Assembly (NCBI GenBank): GCA_014584315.1
Contig: JACTNA010000034.1
Location: forward strand, 1-53,528
Source: Planctomycetota bacterium
Lineage (GTDB): Bacteria; Planctomycetota; Phycisphaerae; Phycisphaerales; UBA1924
Direction of reading: 5' to 3'
DNA length: 53,528 bases
Below are positions 40,925 to 50,100 of the stretch, piece by piece (the stretch's first letter is position 1; every line of letters begins with the position of its first letter). A program made the translations under genes and the position numbers. Under the pieces are notes generated by a model, which saw only the letters and a list, made by a program, of their open reading frames with translations, had not been told where the DNA came from and made no database searches.

Positions 40925-42100
40925 ATGGATGGGCTGCCCCGCGGGGCGAAGGTGCTGGTAGCGATGTCGGGCGGCGTGGACTCGTCCGTGGCCGCGGCGA
41001 TGCTGGTGCGCGCCGGCTGCGAGGTCGTCGGGTGCTTCATGCGGCTGGGGACGCCGGGCGAGCGGGCGGAGGGGATGGTCGAGTGGGACGGGAACGCCGA
41101 GGCGTGCGCGCCGGGCCGCGAGCGTCGGCAGGGGTGCTGCTCGGTGAACGACGCGGCGGATGCTCGGCTGGTGGCGGCGGAACTGGGCATCCCGTTCTAC
41201 GTCTGCAACTTCGCGCGCGAGTTCGGGCGTGTGATCGACTACTTCGTGGATGAGTACGCCAGCGGTCGGACGCCGAACCCGTGCGTGCGGTGCAACGATT
41301 GGCTGAAGTTCGGTCGGCTGCACGAGTACGCGCGGCAGATCGGGGCGTCGCACATCGCGTCGGGGCACTATGCGCGGGTGGAGGATGGGGGGGGCGGCGG
41401 TCGGTGGGGGCACGAAGGGCCGAGGCTGCTGCGGGGCGCCGACCGCGGGAAGGACCAGTCCTATGTGTTGTTCGGCTCGCCGAGGGAGCGGCTGGGCGAG
41501 ATGCTGCTGCCGGTGGGGGGGATGCCGAAGCGCGAGGTTCGGGCGTTGGCGGAGCGGTTCGGGCTGCCGGTCTTCGACAAGCCGGACAGCCAGGAGATCT
41601 GCTTCGTGCCGGACGGGGACTACGCCGCGCTGGTGGAGTCCCGGCGTCCGGGGGCGGCGTCGCCGGGGCGGATCGTGGATGAGTCGGGCAACACGGTCGG
41701 CGAACACGCCGGGCAGCACCGGTACACGGTCGGGCAACGGCGCGGGGTGGGCGTCGCGCTGGGGCACCCGATCTACGTGATCGGGCGCGACGCGGAGACG
41801 AACACGGTCGTGGTCGGTTCGCGCGGGCGGCTGCTGGCGAGCGGGTGCGAGGCGGGGCAGGTGAACTGGCTGACGGAGCGTGGGCCGTTCGCGGAGTGGA
41901 GGGCGTGCCTGGTCCGGTGCCGGTACAACAGCGAGCCGGTGGCCGCTCGGTGCCGGCTCGCGGACGATCGGCTTGAGGTCCGTTTCGCCGATCCGCTGGC
42001 GGCGGTGGCGCCCGGCCAGGCGGTGGTCGTGTACGACGCCGAGGACACGGACTGGGTGCTCGGCGGCGGCTGGATCGACCGGGGAGTCTTCGGGGGATAG
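40925..42100 (+). CDS. mnmA: tRNA-specific 2-thiouridylase MnmA
   Basis: A 391-aa enzyme making s2U at position 34 of tRNA Lys, Glu and Gln. The ATP-pyrophosphatase P-loop is AMSGGVDSS (13-21). The first catalytic Cys lies in TPNPCVRCND and the second in SQEICFVPDGDY. ASGHYAR and KDQSYVLFGSP are conserved, and the C-terminal beta-barrel has GQHRYTVGQRRG. All active-site residues are present and the length is normal. The frame is open 28 codons further upstream, but the conserved protein begins near ATG 40925 and no Shine-Dalgarno is evident for any candidate. It is cytoplasmic; the sulfur relay (IscS/TusA) is not in the window. Confidence 0.96.
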   Translation: MDGLPRGAKVLVAMSGGVDSSVAAAMLVRAGCEVVGCFMRLGTPGERAEGMVEWDGNAEACAPGRERRQGCCSVNDAADARLVAAELGIPFYVCNFAREFGRVIDYFVDEYASGRTPNPCVRCNDWLKFGRLHEYARQIGASHIASGHYARVEDGGGGGRWGHEGPRLLRGADRGKDQSYVLFGSPRERLGEMLLPVGGMPKREVRALAERFGLPVFDKPDSQEICFVPDGDYAALVESRRPGAASPGRIVDESGNTVGEHAGQHRYTVGQRRGVGVALGHPIYVIGRDAETNTVVVGSRGRLLASGCEAGQVNWLTERGPFAEWRACLVRCRYNSEPVAARCRLADDRLEVRFADPLAAVAPGQAVVVYDAEDTDWVLGGGWIDRGVFGG

Positions 42101-42104
42101 CTGG

Positions 42105-42146
42105 CTCTCGCTTCCGAGAGGCCTTCCGTGTGGATCGGAACCGATC
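42105..42146. terminator. two small hairpins after mnmA
   Basis: CTCTCG-CTTC-CGAGAG (42105-42120) and GATCGG-AA-CCGATC (42133-42146). The first starts 5 bp after the mnmA stop. There is no T-tract, so termination is only plausible. A TAGAGT hexamer at 42194-42199 may be the -10 for the halogenase gene. Confidence 0.4.
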
Positions 42147-42284
42147 GGGGGTTTCCGGGAGAGGTTACCCCTTTCATTCGGCGTGCCGATGGATTAGAGT
42201 GGTGGAATCCCCCGGTCCGGGGGGAGTCGGCCGGGCCGCGCGGGCCTTGGCCGGTTCATGGGTGCGCGGCGAAGGGGGTCCGTG

Positions 42285-44153
42285 GTGAATAACGGCTCAG
42301 GGACGGGACTGTCGTACGACGTGGCGGTCATCGGTGGCGGGCCTTCGGGCTCGACGATCGGTTCGATCCTGAAGAAGTACAACCCGGCGTTGCGGGTGGG
42401 GATCTTTGAGAAGGAGAAGTTCCCGCGCGAGCACGTGGGGGAGAGCCTGCTGCCGGCCATCTCGCCGGTCCTTGACGAGATCGGCGCGTGGGACAAGATC
42501 GAAGCGGCGAACTTCCCGATCAAGGTCGGCGCGACGTACCGGTGGGGCCAGAACCAGCAACTGTGGGACTTCGAGTTCCTTCCGTTGGGGATGTTCAAGG
42601 AGGAGCCGCGCCCGGCGAAGTTCGAGGGCCAGCGGAAGATCACGGCGTTTCAGGTGGAGCGTTCGCGCTACGACGACATCCTGCTCCGCCACGCCGCCGA
42701 ACTCGGCTGCGAGGTCCATGAAGAGACGATGGTGCGCGGCATCGACCGGGAAGGCGACCGGGTGACGGCCCTGCGTCTGGGGGACGGGCGGAACGTCACG
42801 GCCCGGTACTTCATCGACGGGTCCGGGTACAACGGGACGCTGCGGCGCGGCATGGGGATCGGTCGCACGATCCCGACGCACCTGATGAACGTGGCGATCT
42901 GGGACTACTGGGAGAACGCGGACTGGGCGGTGGAGATCGGTGTCGGCGGGACGCGGATCCAGATCCTCAGCGTCGGGTGCGGGTGGATCTGGTTCATCCC
43001 GATCGGTCCGACGCGGACGTCGCTGGGATTCGTCTGCCCCGTCGAGTACTACAAGACGTGCGGGAAGACGCCGGCGGAACTCTACGAGTGGGCGGTGAAC
43101 TCGGAACCCCGCGTGCGTGCGCTGACCAAGAACGGGCGGCCCGAGGGCAACGTCCGCACGACGAGCGACTGGTCGTACATCTCGGATCGGCTGGTCGGCG
43201 AGAACTGGTTCCTGGTCGGGGAGTCGGCCGGCTTCGCGGACCCGATCCTCTCCGGCGGGGTGACGCTGGCGCATACGAGCGCCCGCGAGGCGGCGTACTC
43301 GATCCTCGAGTTCGACCGGGGCGAACTGGATCCGAACTGGCTCCGGGCCAACTACGAGGACCGGCAGAAGAAGCGGGTGATGCAGTACATCCGGTTCGCG
43401 GAGTTCTGGTACCTGGCGAACGGCTGCTTCACGGACCTTGAGGACCATTGCGCGCGGCTCGCGCGCGAGTCGGGTCTGAAGTTCACGCCGCGCGAGGCGT
43501 TCCGGTGGCTGAGTTTCGGCGGGCTTGCGCACGAAGACTTCCTCTTCCCCGGCGTCGGCGGGTTCGACCTGCTCGCGGTGAAGGAAGTGACGAAGATGTT
43601 CACGAAGGAGGAGGGCGGCGGCGACGCCGGGCAGTGGGAGATCAACCGCTACAACGTCTTCCGCCTCAACCTGACGGACGCGAAGAAGGGCCACATGCCC
43701 GTCTACCACGCGGGCCGGATCACGCGCACCGAGGCCTACTTCCGCGGCGGGCACCTCCTGCCGGTCGCCGGCCTGTACGGGTTGATGATCGGCATCCTCA
43801 AGGACGCCCCGGACATGACGACGATCGCCGATCGGCTCAACGAGTTCGTCCGGCGCGGCGGGCGGATCGGGGAGATCTCCGGCACGCACCTGGTCGTGCA
43901 GGCCGCGGCGACACTCGAAGCGATGCTGCTCGAGGGATGGGTCGTCGGGAAGTTGGACCCGAAGCGGCCGCGGATGTCCTACGCGCCGCGCGCGTCCGGC
44001 GCGAGCAACTTCCATCCGAACTACGACAATATCGTCGAGGAGCCGGTGTCGCGCGAGAAGCCCACGCACTCCAAGCCGCGTGAGGGCGTCATCCTCGGCG
44101 CGCCCTCGGGCGCTGCGCCGGACCAGAACGGCGGACCACGAGCAGGTGGTTGA
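42285..44153 (+). CDS. FAD-dependent halogenase (phenol/pyrrole-type, tryptophan-halogenase fold)
   Basis: A 622-aa flavoprotein. The FAD-binding GGGPSGSTIGSIL (about 17-29) is followed by FPREHVGESLLP and NFPIKVGATYRWG, whose Lys (about 80) aligns by motif with the catalytic Lys of flavin halogenases. WIWFIP (about 234-239) is an exact WxWxIP halogenase signature, and FADPILSGG (about 317-325) matches the Fx.Px.Sx.G tunnel motif. It is longer than typical enzymes (about 500-560 aa), with an extra C-terminal region of unknown role. The substrate is unknown, and no polyketide/NRPS gene or dedicated flavin reductase is adjacent. The start is the second of two GTG codons after AAGGGGG; ATG 42258 is an alternative. 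Its 3' end overlaps the convergent methyltransferase gene by 65 bp. Confidence 0.85.
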   Translation: MNNGSGTGLSYDVAVIGGGPSGSTIGSILKKYNPALRVGIFEKEKFPREHVGESLLPAISPVLDEIGAWDKIEAANFPIKVGATYRWGQNQQLWDFEFLPLGMFKEEPRPAKFEGQRKITAFQVERSRYDDILLRHAAELGCEVHEETMVRGIDREGDRVTALRLGDGRNVTARYFIDGSGYNGTLRRGMGIGRTIPTHLMNVAIWDYWENADWAVEIGVGGTRIQILSVGCGWIWFIPIGPTRTSLGFVCPVEYYKTCGKTPAELYEWAVNSEPRVRALTKNGRPEGNVRTTSDWSYISDRLVGENWFLVGESAGFADPILSGGVTLAHTSAREAAYSILEFDRGELDPNWLRANYEDRQKKRVMQYIRFAEFWYLANGCFTDLEDHCARLARESGLKFTPREAFRWLSFGGLAHEDFLFPGVGGFDLLAVKEVTKMFTKEEGGGDAGQWEINRYNVFRLNLTDAKKGHMPVYHAGRITRTEAYFRGGHLLPVAGLYGLMIGILKDAPDMTTIADRLNEFVRRGGRIGEISGTHLVVQAAATLEAMLLEGWVVGKLDPKRPRMSYAPRASGASNFHPNYDNIVEEPVSREKPTHSKPREGVILGAPSGAAPDQNGGPRAGG

Positions 44154-44916
44154 ACCCGCGCATGAGCGTGCCTGACTGCGATGCCGATCGGCGGCGGGCG
44201 GCGTCGGCGAGGTCGGCGTTGCGGCGCACGACGGCGATCCAGTCCACCAGCCCGAAGCGGGGGCGCAGCAGCGACCACAACTCCGCGCCGATGGGGACCA
44301 GTCCCCCGTCCGCCCACGAGTCGCTGACGTAGACGGCGGCGTGCCGGCCCGGGCGCAGCACACGGTGCACCTCGGCGAAAACCCGGCGCATCGCGTCGAA
44401 GTAGGCCCGACCGTCATCCGCCCCCCCCGCGTCGAGGCGTCCGATGCAGGCGGGGTCATCGGAGTAGCGCAGGTGCGTGGAGTAGGGAGGATCGACGAAC
44501 ACGAAGTCCACGCTCGCATCGTCGATCGGCAGGCGTCGGGCGTCGGCGCGCCGGATGTCGGGGCGGCTCGGGGCGATGTCGAAGCCGACGCCGACGCGGG
44601 CGAGGTCGGCCGCGACGTCGAGCGTGGTGCCCGAGCCGCACATGGGGTCGAGGACGGTCTCGCCGGGTGTGGTGTATCGCTGGAGGAGTTGCCAGACGAC
44701 CCACGATGGCGTCGCGCCCTCGTACTTCGGATCGCCCTGGACGCCGCCGGGGGCCTTGGTGCGCACGACGCGGCCGCCGGGGGTGTCCTCGTAGTCGAGG
44801 TAGTGCTGGCTGGGGAACTCCCAGAGGGTGGTGGTGAAGAGGCGCAGGACGGGCTTGTGGAACGTGGTGCCGCGCTGGCGTGTGGGCGTAACTTTGGGTC
44901 CGTGCCGTCCGGCCAT
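44089..44916 (-). CDS. orphan site-specific DNA methyltransferase
   Basis: A 275-aa SAM-dependent methyltransferase: FTTTLWEFPSQHY at the N-terminus, motif I VLDPMCGSGTTLDVA (about 92-106), motif IV VDFVFVDPPYSTH (about 137-149), then VHRVLRPGRHAAVYVSDSW. Motif I precedes IV, unlike the R-M enzyme at 36.6 kb, and DPPY suggests N6-adenine or N4-cytosine as target. No restriction gene is adjacent, so it may be regulatory or part of another defence set. An RNA substrate cannot be excluded. The start at 44916 is the first ATG. Its 3' end runs 65 bp into the halogenase gene on the other strand. Confidence 0.8.
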   Translation of the reverse strand: MAGRHGPKVTPTRQRGTTFHKPVLRLFTTTLWEFPSQHYLDYEDTPGGRVVRTKAPGGVQGDPKYEGATPSWVVWQLLQRYTTPGETVLDPMCGSGTTLDVAADLARVGVGFDIAPSRPDIRRADARRLPIDDASVDFVFVDPPYSTHLRYSDDPACIGRLDAGGADDGRAYFDAMRRVFAEVHRVLRPGRHAAVYVSDSWADGGLVPIGAELWSLLRPRFGLVDWIAVVRRNADLADAARRRSASQSGTLMRGFNHLLVVRRSGPAQRPRARRG

Positions 44917-44926
44917 GGAGCCTCCG

Positions 44927-45988
44927 TCAGCCGAGCGCCTTGGTGAGGGCTTCGAGCAGGCGTGACCGGGCCTGCGCGAGAGGCTCGGCGAGTCGAGCGC
45001 CCGCCGCGCGGGCGTGCCCCCCCCCGCCCAGCGTTCGTGCGAGCTCGTTGACGTCGATCGCGTGCGGACCGTCCTTGCTGCGAAGACTGATCTTCGTCAG
45101 CGGGGGCTTGCCCTGCGTGCCGTCGGAGACCTCGGTGAGCACGGCGGCGGCGACGACCGTCCGCACGGCGAGCACCTTGTCGGCGAACCCGCCGGAATCG
45201 GTCGCGTCGGCCTTGGCGCGGTGGAAGTCGTCCATTCTCAGCGACATGAGCGCGATGCGGTCGTCGGCGTGGAACTCGAGGGACGACAGCGCGGCGGCGA
45301 GGAGCCGGAAGCGGCCCGGTTCGTCCTGCTGCTCGACGACGCGGAACAACTCGACGTGGTCCGCGCCGGCCTCGATCAGGTCGGCGGCGAGCCGCATGAC
45401 CGGCGGGCGGACGTTCGAGTAGCGGAACCACCCGGTGTCGGTCGCCAATCCGAGATAGAGCGGGGTCGCGACGCGGGCGGGCAGGCGCGAAGCGGAGGGC
45501 AGGGCGAGCAGGTGGCGGCAGACCTCGGCGAGGGGCTGGCAAGCGGCCGCCGCGCTGGTGTCCAGCAGGCGCAGGGCGGCGATGTCGCCGTCGCCGTGGA
45601 GGTGGTGGTCGATGACGAGCGTGCGGTCGGCGCGGGCCGCGAGCCAGTCGCGCAGCCCGTCCAGTTGCGACCACGACCCGGTGTCGAGCAGGACGACCGC
45701 GTCGGGGTCGGCGTCGGCGGGCAGGCCGTCGCGTTCGATGGAGCGGACGGGCGTGTCGCCGGCGATCTCGGGGAGCCACAGCGGCAACGCGCCCAGGTAC
45801 CAGACCTCGGCCCGTTTGCCGAGCGAATGCAGCGTTCGTGCGAGCGCGAGCGTGGAGCCGACCGCGTCGCCATCGGGTTTCGAGTGGGTGGTGACGACGA
45901 CGAAGTCACGATGGGCGAGCCATCGTGCCGCGCCTGCGGCTTCGGTGTTCGCGGTCCACGGGTGGGTCTGGTCGCGCGGGTCGGTCAT
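44927..45988 (-). CDS. DHH-family phosphoesterase (NrnA/pAp-phosphatase-like)
   Basis: A 353-aa protein. Its DHH domain has HSKPDGDAVGS (about 35-45), LLDTGSWSQ, VIDHHLH with the DHH triad (about 127-129) and GLATDTGWFRYSN, followed by a DHHA1 domain with the GGGGHARAAG motif near the C-terminus. The family degrades very short RNAs (nanoRNA) and/or pAp, or cyclic-dinucleotide breakdown products; which one cannot be told here. ATG 45988 overlaps the ribF stop (ATGA), so it is coupled to ribF. It is cytoplasmic. Confidence 0.92.
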   Translation of the reverse strand: MTDPRDQTHPWTANTEAAGAARWLAHRDFVVVTTHSKPDGDAVGSTLALARTLHSLGKRAEVWYLGALPLWLPEIAGDTPVRSIERDGLPADADPDAVVLLDTGSWSQLDGLRDWLAARADRTLVIDHHLHGDGDIAALRLLDTSAAAACQPLAEVCRHLLALPSASRLPARVATPLYLGLATDTGWFRYSNVRPPVMRLAADLIEAGADHVELFRVVEQQDEPGRFRLLAAALSSLEFHADDRIALMSLRMDDFHRAKADATDSGGFADKVLAVRTVVAAAVLTEVSDGTQGKPPLTKISLRSKDGPHAIDVNELARTLGGGGHARAAGARLAEPLAQARSRLLEALTKALG

Positions 45989-46947
45989 GCGTGTGATCCT
46001 GCGGCGGCCTGGGGAGTGGAGACCCGGGCGACAACGTCGCGCACGCGGTCGCAGTCGCGGTGCATTTGGGCGATGAGGGCCTGGACACTGTCGAAGCGGA
46101 GTTGCTCGCGCACCCAGCCGACGAGCGCGAGGCGGATGTTCCAGCCGTACTCGGGCAGGCCCGCGAGGCAAGGGCCGTCGCCGAGTGGCGCGTCGAGCAG
46201 GTAGGCCTCGACGGCGCGCGCGTTGCCGGCGAACATCGGCTTGGTGCCGACGCTGACGGCGGCCGTGAAGGAGCGGTCGTCGTCGAGGTACGCCACGCCC
46301 GCGTAGACGCCGTCGGCGGGCGGCAGGCAGGGGGTGTCGAGATTCGCGGTCGGGAAGCCGAGGTCCCGGCCGCGGCGGTCGCCCCGCACGACACGCCCCG
46401 TGAGTTCGTGCGGACGGGTCAGCACGGCCCATGCGTCGCGGACCCGGCCTTGCTGCACCAGCCACCGGGTAATGGTGCTGGAGGCCGTGACGACGGACTG
46501 GTCGTTGAGCGCGACGGCGACGGGCGGGACGATTTCGACCGTGAAGCCGTGTCGCGGCCCGAGTGAGGCGAGGATCGAGGCGTCGCCGGTGCGTCCCTTG
46601 CCGAAGCGGAAGTCAGGCCCCTCGACGAAGGCGATCGGGTCGAGGCGGGCGGCGATGGACGCGACGAACGCCTCGGGCGATTGCGCCAGCAACTCGGCGG
46701 TCGGCTCGAGACGCTCGACGCGGTCCGCGCCCGCCTGGCGCAGCAGGTCGGCACGCCGCTCGAACGAACCGAGTCGCGGCGGGGCGGTGTCCGGGCGGAG
46801 TCGTGTCGCGGGGTGCGGATCGAACGCCAGCACGACGACCTCCGCGTCGCCGTGTTGATCGGCGATGGCACGCGCACGGGCGAGCAGCGCGGCGTGGCCG
46901 GCGTGGACGCCGTCGAACGTGCCGACGCTGACGACCGATCGGGGCAT
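45985..46947 (-). CDS. ribF: bifunctional riboflavin kinase / FAD synthetase
   Basis: A 320-aa enzyme converting riboflavin to FMN and FMN to FAD. The N-terminal nucleotidyltransferase part has VGTFDGVHAGHAALL and FDPHPATRL; the flavokinase part has GRVVRGDRRGRDLGFPTANL and VYAGVAYL, with a family-typical C-terminus. The length is normal. ATG 46947 has no Shine-Dalgarno and lies 8 nt after TACGCT on the minus strand, close to a leaderless layout. It is first in a coupled pair with the DHH phosphoesterase. The FAD it makes would serve the halogenase and PutA encoded nearby, although that proximity may be chance. Confidence 0.95.
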   Translation of the reverse strand: MPRSVVSVGTFDGVHAGHAALLARARAIADQHGDAEVVVLAFDPHPATRLRPDTAPPRLGSFERRADLLRQAGADRVERLEPTAELLAQSPEAFVASIAARLDPIAFVEGPDFRFGKGRTGDASILASLGPRHGFTVEIVPPVAVALNDQSVVTASSTITRWLVQQGRVRDAWAVLTRPHELTGRVVRGDRRGRDLGFPTANLDTPCLPPADGVYAGVAYLDDDRSFTAAVSVGTKPMFAGNARAVEAYLLDAPLGDGPCLAGLPEYGWNIRLALVGWVREQLRFDSVQALIAQMHRDCDRVRDVVARVSTPQAAAGSHA

Positions 46948-47109
46948 AAGGGGGGAGCGTAGGCGCGGTCGCGTGGTTCGATCGGCACCGGCATGAGACC
47001 GGATTCCGCGCCGGGTTGTCCGGGTTCGACCGGGTCGTCCGTATACTCCCCGGCCCCCGATCCCGCGGTCGTGCGGGCGCATTCGCACGCCTGCGTCTGG
47101 ACCCACGCG

Positions 47110-50100
47110 ATGTCGATCTTCCGCCGCAAGTCTGCCCCCGCTCCCGCCGCCGAGCCAGCGCCCCCGCCGGGGGGCGACGAGCGGACGTACCAACTCGGCC
47201 TGGACCTGCTGGAGCGCGCTCGCGGGCATCGCGCGGGCCTGCTCTCGGCGAAGTTCTACTCGGACAAACTGATGGACTGGTCGATGCGCGACCGGGACTT
47301 CAAGGTGCAGCTGTTCCGATTCGTGGACGCGTTCCCGATGCTGCGGACGCCCGAGGCGGTGCACGACCACCTGGTGGACTATCTCTCGCAGCCGGGGGTG
47401 AAGCTGCCGCCCGGGATGGACCTCGGCCTGCGCGCCGGGGGCGTGGCCAAGGGGCTGCTGACCTCGACGGTCTCGTCGCAGATCAAGGGGATGGCGTCGA
47501 AGTTCATCGCGGGGACGGACGCGGCGAGCGCGCTGCCGGGGCTGCGCGACCTCTGGAAGGAGGGCATCGCGTTCAGCGTGGACCTGCTGGGCGAGGCGTG
47601 CGTGTCGGACGCGGAGGCGGATGCGTACCGCGACAAGTACCTCGACCTCGTGACGAACCTGCCGGGCGAGGTGGCGTCGTGGAAGCCGAACCCGCGGCTG
47701 GAATCGGACCACCTCGGCGGCATCCCGCGGACGAACGTCTCGATCAAGATCAGTTCGCTGAGCGCCAAGTGCGATCCGATCGACACGGAGGGCGCGATCC
47801 GCGACCTGATGACGCGGATCGTTCCCATCCTCGAAGCGGCCCGCGACCGCGGCGTGCTCATCAACTTCGACATGGAGCAGCACTCGCTCAAGGACCTGAC
47901 GATCGAGTTGTTCATGCGGTGCTGCGAGGCGGTGGACTTCCACGCGGGCCTCGCCATGCAGGCGTATCTCAAGAGCGGCGTCGAGGACGCCCGGCGAGTC
48001 TGCGACTGGGCGAAGCGGACCGGGCGTGTCGTCACGGTGCGGCTCGTGAAAGGCGCGTACTGGGACTACGAGACGATCCACGCGGAGCAGCAGGGGTGGC
48101 CGTGCCCCGTGTGGAACGAGAAGTGGCAGACGGACCGGTGCTTCGAGGAGATGACGGCGGTTTTCCTGGACGCGTGCCCGCGCGGGGGCGGGGAAAGCGA
48201 ACAGCGAACAGCGAACAGCGAACAGGAAGCCGTGCTCGGCCCTACTCGGTTGGCTGCGGGGGCTGGGGGGGTGAAGATTGCGCTCGGGTCGCACAATGTG
48301 CGGTCGATCGCGTGCGCCATCGCGGGGCTGGAGCGGCGGTCGCTGCCGACGAGCGCGATCGAACTCCAGATGCTGCACGGGATGGCGGACCAGTTGAAGC
48401 ACGCGGCGGCGGAGACGGGGCTGCGCATCCGCGAGTACGTGCCGGTCGGCGAGATGATCCCCGGCATGGCGTACCTCGTGCGACGGCTGCTGGAGAACAC
48501 GTCGAACGAGTCGTGGCTGAAGGCGGGGTTCCTCGACAACGCGGACCCGCGGACGCTGCTGCGAGCGCCGGCCCCGACGGTCAACGGCGAGGCAGCGCCG
48601 AAGCCGGGCCGGGACCTGTTCGAGGTCTCCGCCGAGCGGCACCGCCTGTCGCACGCCGAGGCGGGGGTCGGCGACGGCAAGCCGTTCGTGAACGAGCCGC
48701 TGCGGGACTTCTCGCGTCGCTCGGTGCGTGAGTCGTTCGCTTCGGCGGTGGCGGGGGCGAGCGTGCCGCGCGTGGCGAACGACCGGACGCCCGCCGACGC
48801 GGCCCGCATGGTGGAGGCGGCGCACCGCGCTTTCCCGGCCTGGCGCGACGCGGACCCCGCGCTGCGGGCGGGCGTGCTCGTGCAGGCGGCGGCGGCGATG
48901 CGGGCGCGGCGCGACGAACTGTCCGGCATCGTCATCAAGGAGAACGGCAAGTGCTGGCGCGACGCGGACGCCGACGTGGCGGAGGCGATCGACTTCTGCG
49001 AGTACTACGCCCGCGAGGCGGTGCGGTTGTTCCGGCGCGAGCGCATCGGTCGGTTCATCGGGGAACTCGACGAGCAGTGGTATCAGCCGCGGGGCGTGGC
49101 GGCGGTCATCAGCCCGTGGAACTTCCCGCTTGCGATCGCCTGCGGCATGGCGACGGCCGCGCTCGTGACGGGCAACACGGTGGTCCTGAAGCCGGCGGAG
49201 CAGACGCCGGGCATCGCGAAGGTCCTGTGCGACGTGCTGTGGCGCGCGATGGAGGATGCGGGCGTGCGCCGTGCGGGCGTCGATCCGGCGCACGTGCTGC
49301 ACTTCTGCCCCGCGCCGGGCGAGACGACGGGGGCCGCGCTGGTGCGCGATCTTCGCGTGGCGGTGATCGCGTTCACAGGGTCGAAGGCGGTGGGGCTGGA
49401 CATCATCCGGGCCGCGGGCGTGACGCCGGAGGAGCAGCCGTTCGTGAAGCGCGTGGTGTGCGAGATGGGCGGCAAGAACGCCATCATCATCGACACCTCG
49501 GCGGACCTGGACGAGGCCGTGCTGGGCGTGCGGCACTCCGCGTTCGGGTTCCAGGGGCAGAAGTGCTCGGCGTGCTCGCGGTGCGTCATCGTTGATCCCG
49601 AGGGTCCGGATGGGGCGGCGACGCGGACGTTCGTCACGCGGCTGGTCGAGGCGACGCGCTCGCTGGTCATCGGCGACCCGACGCGGCCGGGCACGGATGT
49701 CGGGCCGGTGATCGACGAGGAGTCGGCGCAGCGCATCCGTCGCTTCATCGAGGCCGCGCGGGGCGAGGGCTGCCGCGAGGAACTGGCGATGGAGGCGCCG
49801 TTGCCTGGGGGCGCAGCAGGTGGAACAGGCGGGACGCCTGTTCCACCGGGCGGGGTGTTGTCGGCGCACTACGTCGGGCCGCACGTGTTCAGCCGCGTCG
49901 AGCCTCGTCACACCATCGCCCGCGAGGAGATCTTCGGGCCGGTGCTGGCGGTGATGCACGCGCGGACGTTCGACGAGGCGCTGTCGATCGCCAACGACCA
50001 CCCGTACAAACTCACGGGCGGCGTGTTCAGCCGCAAGCCGGCGCACCTCGAGCGGGCGAAGCGTGAGTTTCGCGTGGGGAACCTGTACCTGAACCGGGGA

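Noticed and set aside
42101..42257. Riboswitch upstream of the flavoprotein halogenase
   Set aside because: Several short hairpins are present, but nothing resembling the FMN-riboswitch core could be recognised in this 157-bp gap.
44089..44916. Partner methyltransferase for the BglII-like enzyme
   Set aside because: The nuclease gene is already coupled by ATGA to the methyltransferase at 36602-37630, and this one is 6.5 kb away with a different motif order.
42297..45779. 1,160-codon minus-strand frame across halogenase and methyltransferase
   Set aside because: Composition is Arg/Pro/Ala-rich with no domain. The plus-strand halogenase and the other minus-strand frames carry the recognisable motifs.
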